From Marsupella aquatica (Eukaryota > Marchantiophyta), in contig OZ316895.1 in NCBI GenBank assembly GCA_973895155.1, positions 21,576,001 to 21,640,000 of the forward strand: 64,000 nt of DNA, given 5' to 3'. The position numbers and the translations under genes are program-made. Position 1 is the first letter of the stretch; the number at the start of each line of letters is the position of its first letter. Under the pieces are notes generated by a model. The model saw only the letters and a program-made list of their open reading frames with translations. It was not told the DNA's origin and did not search any database. Below are positions 34,564 through 47,239 of this stretch, one piece after another.

Positions 34564-34582
34564 CCTAGGTCTGAGACGCCCT
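34564..34582 (-). repeat. Right terminal inverted repeat
   Basis: Exact reverse complement of 29217-29235, followed by AAT at 34583-34585. Confidence 0.93.
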
Positions 34583-35844
34583 AATGAGTAACAGACAAAG
34601 TGGTGGTGCAGGGAATGTCCAGAAAAAGCTATTCACTCACTACCAATTTGTCATTATAGCATGTTCACTGTGGAACATGCTTCATTTTTTGTCTGTGATG
34701 ATGTGTAACTTGATGTGATTTGTCATTTACTCACTCATTCATGGATTACTCAATCTGTTTGCGATGCAACTTAGCTCAGAGCACATGCAATATTGCCCCA
34801 TGACTGATTGTTCTTCCTGTGCCGTTGTCATTACTTGTGCCCATTGGAAGCGTTGAAGTGTCAAGAGTTGAGGATGGCATGATTGGGCCAAATGATGGCA
34901 AACAAGAATAGTATTTTCTTTTATTAATTTTGAGGGAGGCATCTGATCAATTTATTATATGGAAGTAAGGGTTCACAATTCAAAAATAACAGATGTCATT
35001 ATGTGATTGGTTTAGTTTGAAAAACCAGAACTGTCCCACCCCATGTTGGGTGCCTACAATTAGTGATCCCCTGAGATGGCACGCACTTATGTGCCACTGG
35101 CATCTCTAGGCAACAAAGAAGTCGGGGACAAAAGTTTAGGAGAGTGATTTGCTCAATTGTGTATTACTTTTCACCTCACACCTACAAAGAATTTTTAGCA
35201 TGCTGTTGACGTAGAGAATTAATCCATGGACCCCCATGTTCATCCAAGGAATGTGTGTTTAATGAAGTGAAATCAATTTTTAACAAGGCGGTAATTGACG
35301 GTTTTGAGTCTCCTTATGGTCTTGGTGTGTGCTCGTACGAAAGAAAACGCTCAAAAGATAGAGGAGATTTATCAACGGAAGGTTGAATATGGAGGATTTG
35401 AGTTTTTTGACGGTTTTTGCTTACACATTGGAGAAATCGTGTTTCTATCATTCATGATTGATCGTTTGTGAGTTACATGCATTGAGCATTACTACCACAA
35501 GACAGACTGGAGGAAAACACTTAGCTATTGGCAAAAGAGCGTTTGTCGATTTGGTGGGAAGAACACACAAAATGAACGAGTCATCGCTTCACATGAAGGA
35601 TTTGTAGTTTTTTATTTAAGAAAGCTATGGTGTGAGAGGGAGACCAACAATTGTTTTTTTGACATAGAGGTTGCATTTGGCATCAACCTGTGTTCAGAGT
35701 GAGCTTCAGTTGAAGACTAGAGGAATGCGAACAATTCAAGCCCGGAAGCAAGCATTGTGGACAAGGGATGACAACGTAATCAAAGAAATCAATTTTCAAC
35801 GGCTAAGTTTGTGACGGTGATGAGATTGTGATATTTCTTAATTG

Positions 35845-36370
35845 AGAAAGGGTTTCCAATGAGCCTCAGATTGACAAATTTTGTCAAGTTCCAAATGAGT
35901 TTTTGAATTTCTTTGTCTTTCCAATGAGTGTGAGTATAAGAAATATTAATCATGAGTCCATGAATTCTTTTAGATTTCCAACATTGAAGATTTCCAACAT
36001 TGAGTCCGACATTGACAAATTTTACGTCAGATTTTGTCACGATGCTAAAGAGATCATGAGGTTTTCAATCTCTCTAGCTTTCTAATGTGTGACATTGAAA
36101 TTATTCGTCAAAAATTAGGGAGATCGTGAGTATCTGAATTTCTCTAGCTTTCCAATGAACCTAACATTGATAGATTTTGTCAAGTACTAAGGAGATGATG
36201 AGTTTTTAATTTTACTTTAGCTTTCCAATGAGTGTGACATTGAGAGATTTTATCAAGACAATACTAAAGAGGTCACGAGTTTCTAAATCTTGATCTTGAG
36301 TTTTCCAATGAATCAAACATTGACAGATTTTATCAAGTACTAAGGAGATTGATTATTTAGTTTTACAATG
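35845..36370. repeat. Degenerate ~70-bp tandem repeat
   Basis: The phrase ctttccaatga..gacattgac/agattttgtcaagtactaaggagat..gagttt recurs at least six times with heavy divergence, at roughly 35850, 35920, 36000, 36080, 36150, 36220 and 36300. A shorter double copy (tttccaacattgaagatttccaacattga) sits at 35968-36003. Confidence 0.75.
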
Positions 36371-36807
36371 TGAAGCCAAAGGGGTTTTAACTATGTACAT
36401 TTCTATTGGTTGGTTTTTTCAAGCTTGCAAACAATTAAAAAATACAATCATTTTGATATAAAGCACTGATATATCTTTGACAAACATCAAAATGGTAACT
36501 TTATTTTACTAAATGACATATCTCCCTTTGTATTTTGGTTTTTCTTACTTTCAATATTTACGGCATGACGCCCCAAAAATTATGTTATTTTTGCCACAAA
36601 CAGGAATGTGCACATTTGTTATTGTTAAAAGTAGGATCATTCCTGTTTGTGGCTGGTTGTGGTGATGTGGCGCAACCTCGTGGCAGGGAATTTGCAAGAG
36701 ACCTCTCATGGGGGTCCGTAACTACTGTTTTTGTTTGGAAATTTTGGCGCAGCCCAGGATATGTAGAGAATCACTTATTGAGTGCAAAATGTAATCTATG
36801 CCTTATC

Positions 36808-36972
36808 GGTTCCGCTATCTTCAGCTTCGTGAAGTACGCCCATCTAGTCTTGACACTTTCTCCAGATATTATGAACAGAGGAAGTACTGCAACAGGGTAG
36901 AGTAAGATCAAGAAAAGCAGGAAATTCAGATAAAGATTAGATAAAGAAGTGGGGAACCTCATTGTCTAAACC
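36808..36972. repeat. Dispersed repeat family 1, copy 2
   Basis: Same-orientation partner of 27403-27582, starting at tccgctatct and ending near cattgtctaaac. An open frame that ends at 36900 overlaps it and appears incidental. Confidence 0.75.
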
Positions 36973-37334
36973 AAAGTGATCCCACCATTGCTGAACCTTG
37001 ATATTAAATCTTAAATCAATGTACCCAAAACCTCCTGGGTCCCAAGTAACACTTTTCATTTTGGGTCCTTCAAACAAATAAGTCCCAATAGTCAATGTTT
37101 TGTTTCTTTGTTTTGGTTAAGGCCTTGATTCCCAAGGAGAGAGCAAAATTTAGTTCAAAGCACGCCAGAAATATTTAGGTTTTACATCTCTTCCCAACCA
37201 AGAAACGAGACCAATGCCAGGGTGGTAGTGGTGGTAGCCATTATTTACTACAGGGCAGCATGACAGAACTCAATATTAAAAAACAGTTATCTCATAGTAT
37301 TGGAGAACATTAATATTTCATCTTATTTATAAGA

Positions 37335-37390
37335 GTCAACTACAAGCTAGAGTTGGGGCCTAGGCTACTAGAGTGAAGCCTCTAGGCGGT
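37335..37390. repeat. Short dispersed repeat, inverted partner of 21955-22003
   Basis: Contains tagagttgggg and tagagtgaagcctctagg, the reverse complement of the motif order at 21955-22003. Confidence 0.55.
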
Positions 37391-37920
37391 AACTCCATGG
37401 CTCATCATGTGTACGGGAAACACATGACTATGACGTATGTCAAACTATAAACATGCATGCTTTTTGTCCTGGTTTTTATTTACATTAAAAAATGCGCTCT
37501 ATGGCCCCACCATAACATATGTGCAAAGAAAGAGGGATGTGCATAGAAAAGAATATTATATCTTATGTACGATTATTAAAATGATAATATTTATCATTTC
37601 ATTAACCTTACTATGAATAAATAATATATTTTGGGGACATTTTTGTTGTATTCAGGTTCAAAGAAGGGATAGTCAGGGCTAGTGACTCACAAAGGAAGAA
37701 AAAATTTACATAAATTTGCTACACATAAAAGAGTGATAAAAATATGAAAAGCGAGGGGGTGTAAGGTACTGACAGGAAGGTTGGATCATTATGATTGTAG
37801 TCTAACGAGATAAGGTGATACATATTGCCACAAGCAATGTACTGTACTCTACTCTATTTTGTGACTAGAGGAGATAAGGCACTGCTCACATAAATCTGAA
37901 TTCAGTTAAATTCTGTCATG

Positions 37921-38092
37921 CTAATTGCTTAGCACGGTGGTAGAAAGGCTCAACGTGGCTGGGAGGAGGTCAAGTGTTCAATGCTAGGCGAGTCTACTTT
38001 TAAAGAGCCTTGCAACTAGGACTTATAATGTGGGGTACTCTTGCAACCTGAGAGAGACTTGAAAATGAGTTTCCTAAAAAAACAAACAGAAC
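37921..38092 (+). mobile_element. Possible tRNA-derived SINE
   Basis: The segment tagcacggtggtagaaaggc (from 37930) resembles an RNA polymerase III A box region (TRGYNNARNNG-like). About 45 nt later, gtgttcaatgc (from 37974) resembles a B box (GGTTCRANNCC). A ~100-nt body and an A-rich end (ctaaaaaaacaaac at 38074-38087) follow. The order A box, B box, body, A-rich tail fits a SINE. Both boxes deviate from consensus and no cloverleaf can be drawn, so it is not a tRNA gene. No second copy was seen in the window. Confidence 0.4.
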
Positions 38093-39019
38093 CTTTAAAG
38101 GGGTTCTATGTATATTTAAAACTTAAGGGAAAACAAAGAAGATACTCTGCTAAAACAAATTAAAATCTAAATACTAACCTCTGAAACATAGCACTCCTGA
38201 GCAGGTCAGGTGGATTCGCCAGACTGCAGCCTCAAACAATTCTGTTATATAGCAAGTACAAGGCCACCGGCAGGGATCGTTACAAACAAAGAGAGATCAG
38301 AACTTTAACTGGTGACATAAGCTAGCTCTAGAAATCCCCGACCAGGGAGGATGGGACCATTGACTTGGATCCATTCCTAGCCCAAGTTATTTAATTGGCG
38401 ATTGCGGGTTCCATGTGGCAGTTGGTTGTTATGTACTCTGGACCCTTGGGTGGTGTTTTTCTTGGTTCCCCACTAGTCTTTGCTGCGGGGTCCTTGAAAT
38501 ATTAGAATTTTGATTTTTTAAAAGAGACAAAGTATGAAAAAGAACTGGTAACTCAGTATTAGTGACAAAAGATGGCCAGCAGAGATTTGAATTATCAAGT
38601 TGTTAACAAAATATTTTTCAAAGCAAGTGGTGACTTTCCTTGTGGGTTTTACTTTTTAAAGATGATATGGTAGAACTTTAGCCTCTTAAATTCTTTTAAT
38701 GTATTCCTTCTTTCCAATTGAGAAAAAAATTTAAAAATTAAAACTGTCAGCAGTCAGAGTACCTCTTCTAAGGTTTGAGTTTAATTTGATGGGGATGACA
38801 AAAGCATCTCACAATTTTATTATGATACACTGCATGTTTACTTAAAGAGCCACTAGCCACGACAAAAACCTGGTTCCACAGATTTTAATATTTTTTCCTG
38901 AAAATTGTGGAGCAAAGTCTCCGGGTAGAGGAGAGAAATGTCAAAAGGGAGACGATTTGGACTATTCTACTTTTATATGGCCACTGATGGTTTAATGAAT
39001 CCCTTGTTCAATACCACTA

Positions 39020-39795
39020 TCCCATAATTTGGGGAAGACCAAATAGTCACTTGTTGCCCATTTAAATAATAATAATTTAAGAACATCGTTGACTAAGTAC
39101 AATGACCTGAATCCACCGGGTATGAAAATGGACTGTGGCGGTTTACACATCAAAACCGAGGGTCTGTTTGGAGATCCCTCCAAAAAGGACAACAACACAA
39201 AATGACATTCAAGTTGATACCATTATTCCAAAGGTAATTGCAGAAGGCTTAGCGTATTTCAGATCCTTGGTCAATGAATCTGGGTGGGTGAGTTTGTCCC
39301 AGAAGTTATGGGAGGACCAAATAGTAACTTTTTGTCAATTTTTTTTTACTTTGCTAAGAACATTAGCTACGAGCCCTATACCTGTGCCCCTATACCTGTG
39401 AGTTGCACAACTGGCCCATAAGGAGTTGGGTCTGGGCATTTATGGGGCAGTGTGTGGGGAAGCACATATGCGCCAGGGGTGCCCATTTTTTCTATCAATG
39501 ATCAGGAAAAACAGTCAAATAAATTCAACTGTTGTGGATCTTTTTTGCCCAGGAATTTTTTGTACTGGGACAAAGAACAAAAAAACATGAGATCCCTTAT
39601 TATAGTTGTAAATTAATGGTGATCTAAATCCACCCAGTATTGAAAATGAACGGTGGCGGTTTAAACAACAAACCAAGGTTCTGTTTGGGGATTCCCAAAA
39701 CAAGGACAACAGAGCAAAATGACAATCAAATCAATGCCGTCATTCCAAAGGTAATTGCAGAAGTGTATTAGAGATCCTTGTCAATCCAGGTGGAT
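39020..39795. repeat. Local direct repeats (units ~200-290 bp)
   Basis: 39077-39287 (contains gtggcggtttaca, tctgtttgg and attccaaaggtaattgcaga) recurs at 39598-39792. The piece ggaccaaatagt(c/a)act that precedes the first copy (39030) recurs at 39313. The block looks like a partly deleted tandem array of a larger unit. The second copy is shorter at its start. Confidence 0.75.
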
Positions 39796-40984
39796 TCCCC
39801 TCTGTGGGTTCCAAGAGGGAATTTGACTCACCATAAATCAATTGTTAGAGCCAAACAAGACAAAAAAGTGAATGTACTCAGGAGGGTGTTGACCTGATGA
39901 GATTCATCAAAATTCCTTTCATCATTCCTTTCATCTACTCTAGAATATGTGGTACTCTTCGCACACTTGCATGTGGAGTATGACAAAGGCGAGGTTCCAT
40001 GGAGAGGATGAGAATCACCAGTTACCTCCCAAGATGTGGAAGCAAGTATCAGTTTGTGCCTACTTCTACCGCACCAATAGCAAATAGAAGAATGAAAAGG
40101 CATTCCACTTAATCATCACGGAAAAAATAGAAAGTCTTAGAAGAGTACACTACAGAAACATGTTTGATAAATAGTGCAAGGCCCGAGAATCCCCCCATTA
40201 ATGGTGAGAGGCCTCAGACACTGCCTTGGGAGACTTCACCAAAGTCACTGTCACACGACTGATTTATACAGGTCCAATTAGAGAGCTTCAAAATGTAATT
40301 ATGTGAAAATCTATGGTCTCTAGATTGAGAACAGACTTTTGTGTCCTGTCGTGCAAGGTACTCAGGTGTCCTTTTTTCGAATTGGCGTCCTGAGTAATGT
40401 CCGTGGCCACAAAACAACGATGAAGAAGCTAGCTCAGGCCCACACTCCTCAGTGGGTCCTTCCCAAATGTAATCATTTGCTACTCATGCCCAAACTACTC
40501 AGGGAATTTCCCAATGTGCAAGGTACTTCCTAAAAGTCCATCCAAAACACAGGCTGTCCCTTTTCTTTTTGGTATAAAACTGCCTAATGACTTTACACAG
40601 CCTGTGGGGATGGGCAGGTAAAACATCTCGGTCCATCCAAGATTCCCTTTCTATTTTTCATTGACCCATGTCTAGTTCTTGGGTGAGAGTATCCACACAA
40701 TGTTCTATACTTGTAGAGAACTAACCCAATGCTTGTGGTTGCACAAAAAATGTCAATATGAAACCAAGAGATACAGGGAGACAAGGAAGTGTTGTGGAGG
40801 CAATGTGAAGGTTTGACCCTAATACCTGTGAGTTGCACAGTTATTCTGAGTTGCACAGTTATCATTGCAACTGTGTTGTTGTTGTGACCTGGTTATCATT
40901 GCAGCCGTGTGGTGATTCTGGAAGTCAATTGTCGTTTTAACCAGATTGTCATTGGAGCCGTGTGGTGTTGTTGCGACCTATGTT

Positions 40985-41085
40985 TTTTCTTTTATTTTTC
41001 CCTTTTGTCCCCTTTTTTCCCTTTCACCCCAGTCCCCCTCAATCTTTCTCCCTCCCCTCTCCCCCTTTTCTCTCCTCTCCTCAAT
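40985..41085. repeat. Polypyrimidine tract
   Basis: About 100 bp almost entirely C and T on the plus strand. Three frames stay open through it because the sequence lacks purines; none is a gene. Confidence 0.8.
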
Positions 41086-44029
41086 GGAGGTGCGTCAGGG
41101 AGGAAGGGAGAGGGGGCAGGCAAGGCCATGCAATGTCCTCCCCCTCCTCACATATCAGTTCATGGGCAATGGTTCATGGGCACCTTATTTTCTTGGGTTT
41201 GTTAGAAACGCTTGGAAAGATCTTTAAAAATGACCATAACAAGATCAAATTTCATTGAGATTTGAGACACTTACAAATTCAAAGATGACTCTCATTTTCT
41301 TACCACATTTCACATATCTGTTCTATGAGAGCAAAAAGAGTGATTTGCTGCAGTCCATCTAGGTCCATACAAGCTTGTATGGACAAGGAATTAACACACG
41401 TGGCACAAAGGCAATAGATGTGCAGTTCCAGCACAAGGATCCATGGACTGATTTTTGGAGGGCTGAAGTCTCTTGATCAGAGATCCAACTATTGCCATAC
41501 GGAAGCATCAATTTTCCTTTGAAGGCATTGTCATTTCTCAAAAGTCGTCATCAATCATCAAGGGATTTAATTTCACAGAAATCCTGCAATCCTCTTCGTA
41601 CGCATATTTTATAAAGACGCTTCACCGAACACCCAGAGCTCAATATTACATCATCCTGGTTCCCTCACATCATCAGCATACACTATTGCACTTCTCAGCA
41701 TCTTTTCAAGACTTCAGTACAACATGATGTCTTTTCTGCGAGACCAACTTTCGTCCTGTTTGAAGATTTTCTACAAGCCAGGACAAGTGCACACTATCTA
41801 GGGAGAGATGGTACTCCTTTAGATTTCGAGATCCTGCAAACCCTCCACAAATTCTAGATGTTTATTCTCTCGTACTGTGCCAAACTTATTGATCCATTGG
41901 CAGAAAGCCCTTCACTAGGCGCCCCATTATTTCTTTGTGGACCAAACTTCTTTGTAAGTGAAGCATGTCATCAGGTGCAGGAGGGCCTTTAGAAACGGCC
42001 AGATAAACTCGTTACAAGTGCTCCAGGCCTTCCAACCCATGCTAGGAAGAAAGATATAAAGTTGAAATCAACTAAGCCTCGTGTCTGCAATCGCTTAATG
42101 AGCACACCAAATTAAATTTAACAGAAAATTACGACTAGATCAATTTCGTAATCTCCCTTGCAATCCTGATTGTGATGTCTCTGCAAACTTCTGGCTTAGT
42201 TAGAAAGCCCTATTCTGAAATGAATTCTGAAGCTTGCAACTTCTTCAGGGCAAAGACATGATGCTAATGAGTCGACATAACGGATGATTTGTAGAATATC
42301 TCGATGAAAGGAGAGAACTTCAAATCAGATTGGTCAGAAGCATACATATATCAAAATGAGTCGAATATGTAGGTTTTCCAGGCACAACCGAAAATAAGAA
42401 TGACATTGCTGGATATTTCTGCTGGGACAAAAGCAGTAACTCATGCGAAAAAATTTAGATCTTGGTGGCAATTGTGCGTCTCACTGCTATGGCCTAAAAT
42501 CATGTTACACAACCAATTTCTGGACCATCTTTGATTAATACGGCTGCTCAAGGAGTGGCCCTGTAATTCACTGCTAAATCGAAATTTCGATTCTTCAACC
42601 GAAACACATCACAAGGATCTTCCCTAAAAGCATGTACTGGCTCACCATTTTTCAGGAAAGCTCGTGATGTGGAGATCGCCAAAGCAACAACTGCAAACTT
42701 AACTTAACGATGCCTTTACTAGAGAAGTGGAACCCAATTAAAGCTATACACATTATCTGATAAAACTGCCGCACAAACTAGGTAGAATTGCACATTGGCT
42801 CTGCCCCTAACACTGAGTTCACTAAGATGCATAGGTTGAAGCAAAGGAACCAACTTAAGGTCGCAAAAAAAGGAGAAAATCCGCCTTCAATACTGTCGTA
42901 CACATGGACACACTTTCCTTCCTACGTTTTTGACTTGTGACAACGAGAAATTACTGGGTTGTCTAATTTAACTGCAATGTAACGTGTGGAGTGGAATAGC
43001 TGAAAGCAAGAAGGGTCCGAAGGCGCGAAAAGGGAGAGGCCCTTGTAATGATTAAGGTTAAAACAGACAATGGGTCCTGAGACCTCATGTCCATGCAAAT
43101 TGAACATATGGTCGGAGTGTCGCAATGTAAATGGTAGCCAATTTGGACACTGCCAGAGATGTACGTCCGCCTTCAGTGAGAAGGCTAGCGTGCATTCACT
43201 GCATCTGAATCACCTCGAACTATCAAATACTATGGAACACTACTGAATTGCATCATTATCAAGGAGAAAATACTTACTGGTACTACAAAGACGATTCGAA
43301 TTGTCAACGCTGGTAGGTAGGCTCCGTCTAGTTTCTCAGGTGGTTCAATATGTGCATCGTTGAAATCAGGAGAGCACCAAGGGCACAGAGTCTAGCCACC
43401 ACGATCTTAGCGTCTTGGACCTCTAGAACTAAAGAACGTGATTATCATGCCCGGTCACCCTTACATCGCGGTCGATACAAGGGCGTTCCCATGCTCATCG
43501 CAATTGCGATCAATTAGCTCTGCTGCCACATTAGCTCCTAGCAGCGTCCACGACCTCTAAACTGCTGATAGTTGTCCTGGTTGCCGAGGAACATACCCAA
43601 CTCAGTAGGACAATTCAGAGGTGCTCCTCTACATGACCGTCCAACTTGTGGCCGTGACCTATTATCCACTGAACCTACAAATTGAATGTTTGTCAATACT
43701 CACGGTGACCAACTTCCCAATTGTTTGTCAGTGAGATTACGTGACGGTTTTGGAGTTGCTTGCACTGTCCGGTGCTCGCAAAAATAGTAAATGGGTGAAA
43801 CAGTCTTTCAGCCTGGTAAGAGCTAGTAACAACGCCAAATTGCATAATTTCAAATTTCCTGTCCCAGAACTGCCATCGCCGAGGTGCTTCAATAGCAACC
43901 TCTCGAAATTTATTCATTTTGAATGTATGACCTTCATCAAGCAACATCGAAAACCTGATTTTATCTGGGCTGCTAGTGAATAATGTTTACAGTCAATTTC
44001 CAGCCAGCGCATCACAGCTTTCAATCTGG

Positions 44030-45959
44030 TCACCAATGATCACTACAAGAACACAAGCCATCTTCAAAATGGTCAAAGTGATTTGCACCTCTCGCTATAA
44101 TCCCGCGTCCTGCCACCTTCGAGATAAGCTTGCTTGCTGTATGGCAATCCGGACACACCCGAAGGTTCTTGCTTACACGAACTGCTTCTCCCCTGAGGTA
44201 AGTGCAAAGTCTATAAGCAATAGCCAATTTCTCACTATGAGAGCAAAGAGCTAATTCTTTATCCTCCTCATTAATATCATGCAAGACAAGCCGGGTATCC
44301 GGAATGTGGCCTTCAGATTTTCAGTCAATTTATTGAGCTCAGTATGTATCGCCTTCGCTTCTGGGTGAGATGTATCCCCTACAACAAATTCATGGATCTT
44401 GTTATCGACTTAAATCCAGCTACGCCCTGGCTCCTTCAGAACTCCCCTCCTTTGTATCATGGTGCGCACCGATGACTCCTTCTCCCACTTACCAGCTGCA
44501 GCATAGATGTTGCAGAGAAGCACATATGTAGAAGCCCTACCGGGTTCTAACTTGAAAAGCTCGACAAGGAACCTCATTAGTAGAAGCCTTCCCGTTTCAT
44601 TTGGAGAAACAGTCGATATGCTTCATACCCACAACCATGTGCAAGTCCACCGATCATTGCAGTCCATGTGACTACATCGCGTTTCTCCATTCTGTCAAAA
44701 ACCAGCCGGACTGCGTCTTACACTGCCAGTCACTGCATACATGTGAACCCGTGCACTGCGCACACACAAATCTGACTCCGGTCCCGCTTTGCTAGCATGG
44801 CTATGAACCTCCTTCACCGACTCCAAAGCCCCCGCACTTGCAGATGCGTTCAGGATGCCCAAGTTAGTAATCGCATTTGGTTCAAACCGTCGCATCTGGA
44901 GTAACAGTCGATATGGTTCCACACGATGGCCACGTTCTGAAAATGCTCGAATCATAACATTCAATGTAATGAAATCTCGATTGGTCACTTTTCAAAAACT
45001 TTCCTTGCCTCGGTGATGCATCCACATTTTGCATACATCTGTAGGAGGGCAGACCCTACAAGCGCATCTGATTCAAAGCCAACATTTCGAATATAAAAAT
45101 GAATTTCCTTTCCCCATTTAGAGCTAATGGGTTGCCACATGCGGTCAGAATGCTCACATATGAGATCTCATCAGGCTGCACACCTTCTTTGCGCATTGAT
45201 TGAAAAGTTCGGGTACAAATTCAGCATGATCACTCCTATCATATCCTGCTTTCATCGCGTTCCAAGTAATGACACTCTTCTTGTCAAGTTGATCAAACAC
45301 TCGACGTGCATCCAACACATTCCACACATTTGATATACAAATTCAGGAGGGTTACCGCCACATGTAGATTCTTATCCATTCCACTCTGGATGATATGGTC
45401 ATGCACCTGCGTGGCCGCTAAAAGGTCTTATTGTTTCGAGCACATTTGCAGGACTTCCATATGTGCACGAGTCTATAGTAATGCCTCGTTGTAGACGATC
45501 CTTGAAAACAGCAATTGTTTCACTTGTGGTACCAGCATCATGCATGTGCCTACTGCCATTCTCTTGTGCAGTGACTTGAGACCAATCTCTCGTGTCATAA
45601 CTAACACGAGATTGCAAGCTGCATTGAGTAATGAAATTCGCTCTTGCCTTAACCCATGCTGGACTCGACCATCCATCGACCCGAGGTGCTTTCCTTGTCA
45701 TCCTATGATTGAACTCAGGTGCTCTACGCTTCCTCTCAGTCCAAAGATGTCTTTCCGTTTCTCCCTTGCTCTGCTGTGAAGTTTGGTACAGATAACTTGC
45801 AAAACTTGTTTGACTTCGTTTCAATTGAGAGTAGCGGGCTGTCTGAAGGCCTTGTATAAGAACAACGGCTGGTGCCAATGCCAATCGAACCGGAAGATGG
45901 AGGATGAACTCTGGCTGTGGAGTTTTGTCTAAGACGATCCATATCCAAAATATATCCAT
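44030..45959 (-). pseudogene. DYW-class PPR protein, decayed
   Basis: Family members are imported into organelles and carry out or guide C-to-U RNA editing. On the minus strand the pieces occur in the right order. First is an N-terminal part (45959-45399, with ..TRKAPRVDGWSSPAWVK..). PPR-like repeats follow (about 45400-44700, with ..MRKEGVQPDEISYVSILTAC.. and ..ALLQMYAKCGCITEARKVF..), then the E region (with GRASTYVLLCNIYAAAGKWE), then the DYW domain (44284-44030). The DYW domain keeps the deaminase-like HSEKLAIAY and CPDCH motifs and ends CSCSDHW. The gene is broken several times: shifts within the PPR part, an in-frame TAA at 44410-44412 in the GRSWI stretch, and a one-base shift at about 44290. 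The family is certain and the inactivity very likely. Confidence 0.88.
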
Positions 45960-47239
45960 CGAATCATTCTGTTCCTGTGCCGGAAACAGAGAGTTTAATA
46001 TAGTGGAGTTGTGAGAAACATTATCTTAGCCGGGTAGAGGTATCTGATCTCAATGTAACACTTGGAGATACCCCTAGGAGCATGGCACAAGCAGTATATT
46101 CTCCAGGATCACTTCCTCCTGCACATCACCCTCTGAAGAACTTTGGCGCAAGTGCTCTTTCTTATCGCCCTCCAAGAAAGAACCCTTTCAAGCAAATTGT
46201 CCTACATACCACACGAAAAATTGACGACATTTATTCAAAGCAGAACTTGTGTACAAGTGAAACTCAGACCGTGTAAATAGCAAATTGGGCAGAAGGCTCG
46301 ACTAATTCATACAGAACAACGAGTTTATGCAAGCGGGCAGTGAACGCCTCCGCATACAAGCTCAGAAGGAACACAGTGCTCTAAACCCTCTACGGTCCCC
46401 TCAATCGCTTATCAGCTTTCCTTGCTCAATACAGGGGATCACGCAATAGCTGGTTGACAGATTTTCAGGTGCAAGAGGAAAAGAGTTTGATCAAGACTGA
46501 AACATCGGTAGAATAAACTCTTTCGTGCGATTCATCCAGGATGAGAATGCCATCCTGATCGAAATCGCTGAGGACTGCAACCAAAGGCGCATGAGGAAGC
46601 AGGAGAAGACGCCAGGACGAAGAAAAACTCTCCCGCTGTCTTCCAGACCCCTTCTGCCCAAATAAGTCGTCTTTTCAAGAATGATTGGGATCTCCAAACA
46701 CCTTTGAGCTCAAATGGAATCCAAACCTGTGTGAAAGTGAAGCTTTGTAAACCTTTCTTTTGGTTTAGTGTCTGACCTCTTTAGCTTTAGTCCTCGTTCG
46801 ACCTCTTTGCTACATAGGTGTGCCAAAGAGCAAAAAGAGCCGTACCAGGACACATGGTCCCAAAGGCATGAATACCAAATAAATCGAGAAATAAGGGATA
46901 AATCTAGGAAGCTCAAGAGCCAAGAAACTCAAGAGTCTCCCACCAATGGTCCAAGAACTAAAGCCCCAACAAACTGAAAAGTCTGGTAGCTCTCAGGAAA
47001 ATAGTGTAGGAGGCCCTGTAGAGGAATTTTGACTAGAGACACTAAAATCAAGTACCTAGGCCCAATGGAAAATAGTGAATGCCTGAGCCTGATCTTTTTC
47101 TCTGTTGTCTTTTGCTATTAGCCCATTTGTAGTTTGTTTGGCCCTTTCTTTAGATTGGGTCTTTTCTCTCTTTCTAACTCTAAACTTGCCTGATCTTAGT
47201 CAATTTGCAAGTCACTCTGGAAACCCTTTTTAGTTCAAA

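Larger units (their letters stand above)
29217..34582. mobile_element. PIF/Harbinger-type DNA transposon with three genes
   Basis: The element is 5366 bp, bounded by exact 19-bp terminal inverted repeats (AGGGCGTCTCAGACCTAGG at 29217-29235 and its reverse complement at 34564-34582). AAT flanks both ends (29214-29216 and 34583-34585), which looks like a 3-bp target-site duplication. PIF/Harbinger elements usually duplicate TWA, so AAT is a little unusual. Inside are a SANT/trihelix-like protein (+), a DDE transposase (-) and a third minus-strand protein that looks like a replication protein A OB fold. The exact ends and long open frames argue for a fairly young copy. GTTACGGGA occurs near both ends (29249, 29351 and 34510), possibly as protein-binding sites. 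Confidence 0.9.
34583..44029. other. Gene-poor interval between the transposon and the PPR pseudogene
   Basis: No gene was recognised. The repeats found in it are listed separately. A pyrimidine-rich run lies at 40985-41085. Between 41.2 and 44.0 kb I see only short, unconvincing frames. Confidence 0.6.

Noticed and set aside
37921-37990. tRNA gene
   Set aside because: A and B boxes are present only approximately and no cloverleaf can be drawn. A SINE remnant fits better.
40962-41258. Three overlapping plus-strand frames
   Set aside because: They run through a polypyrimidine tract and are composition artefacts.
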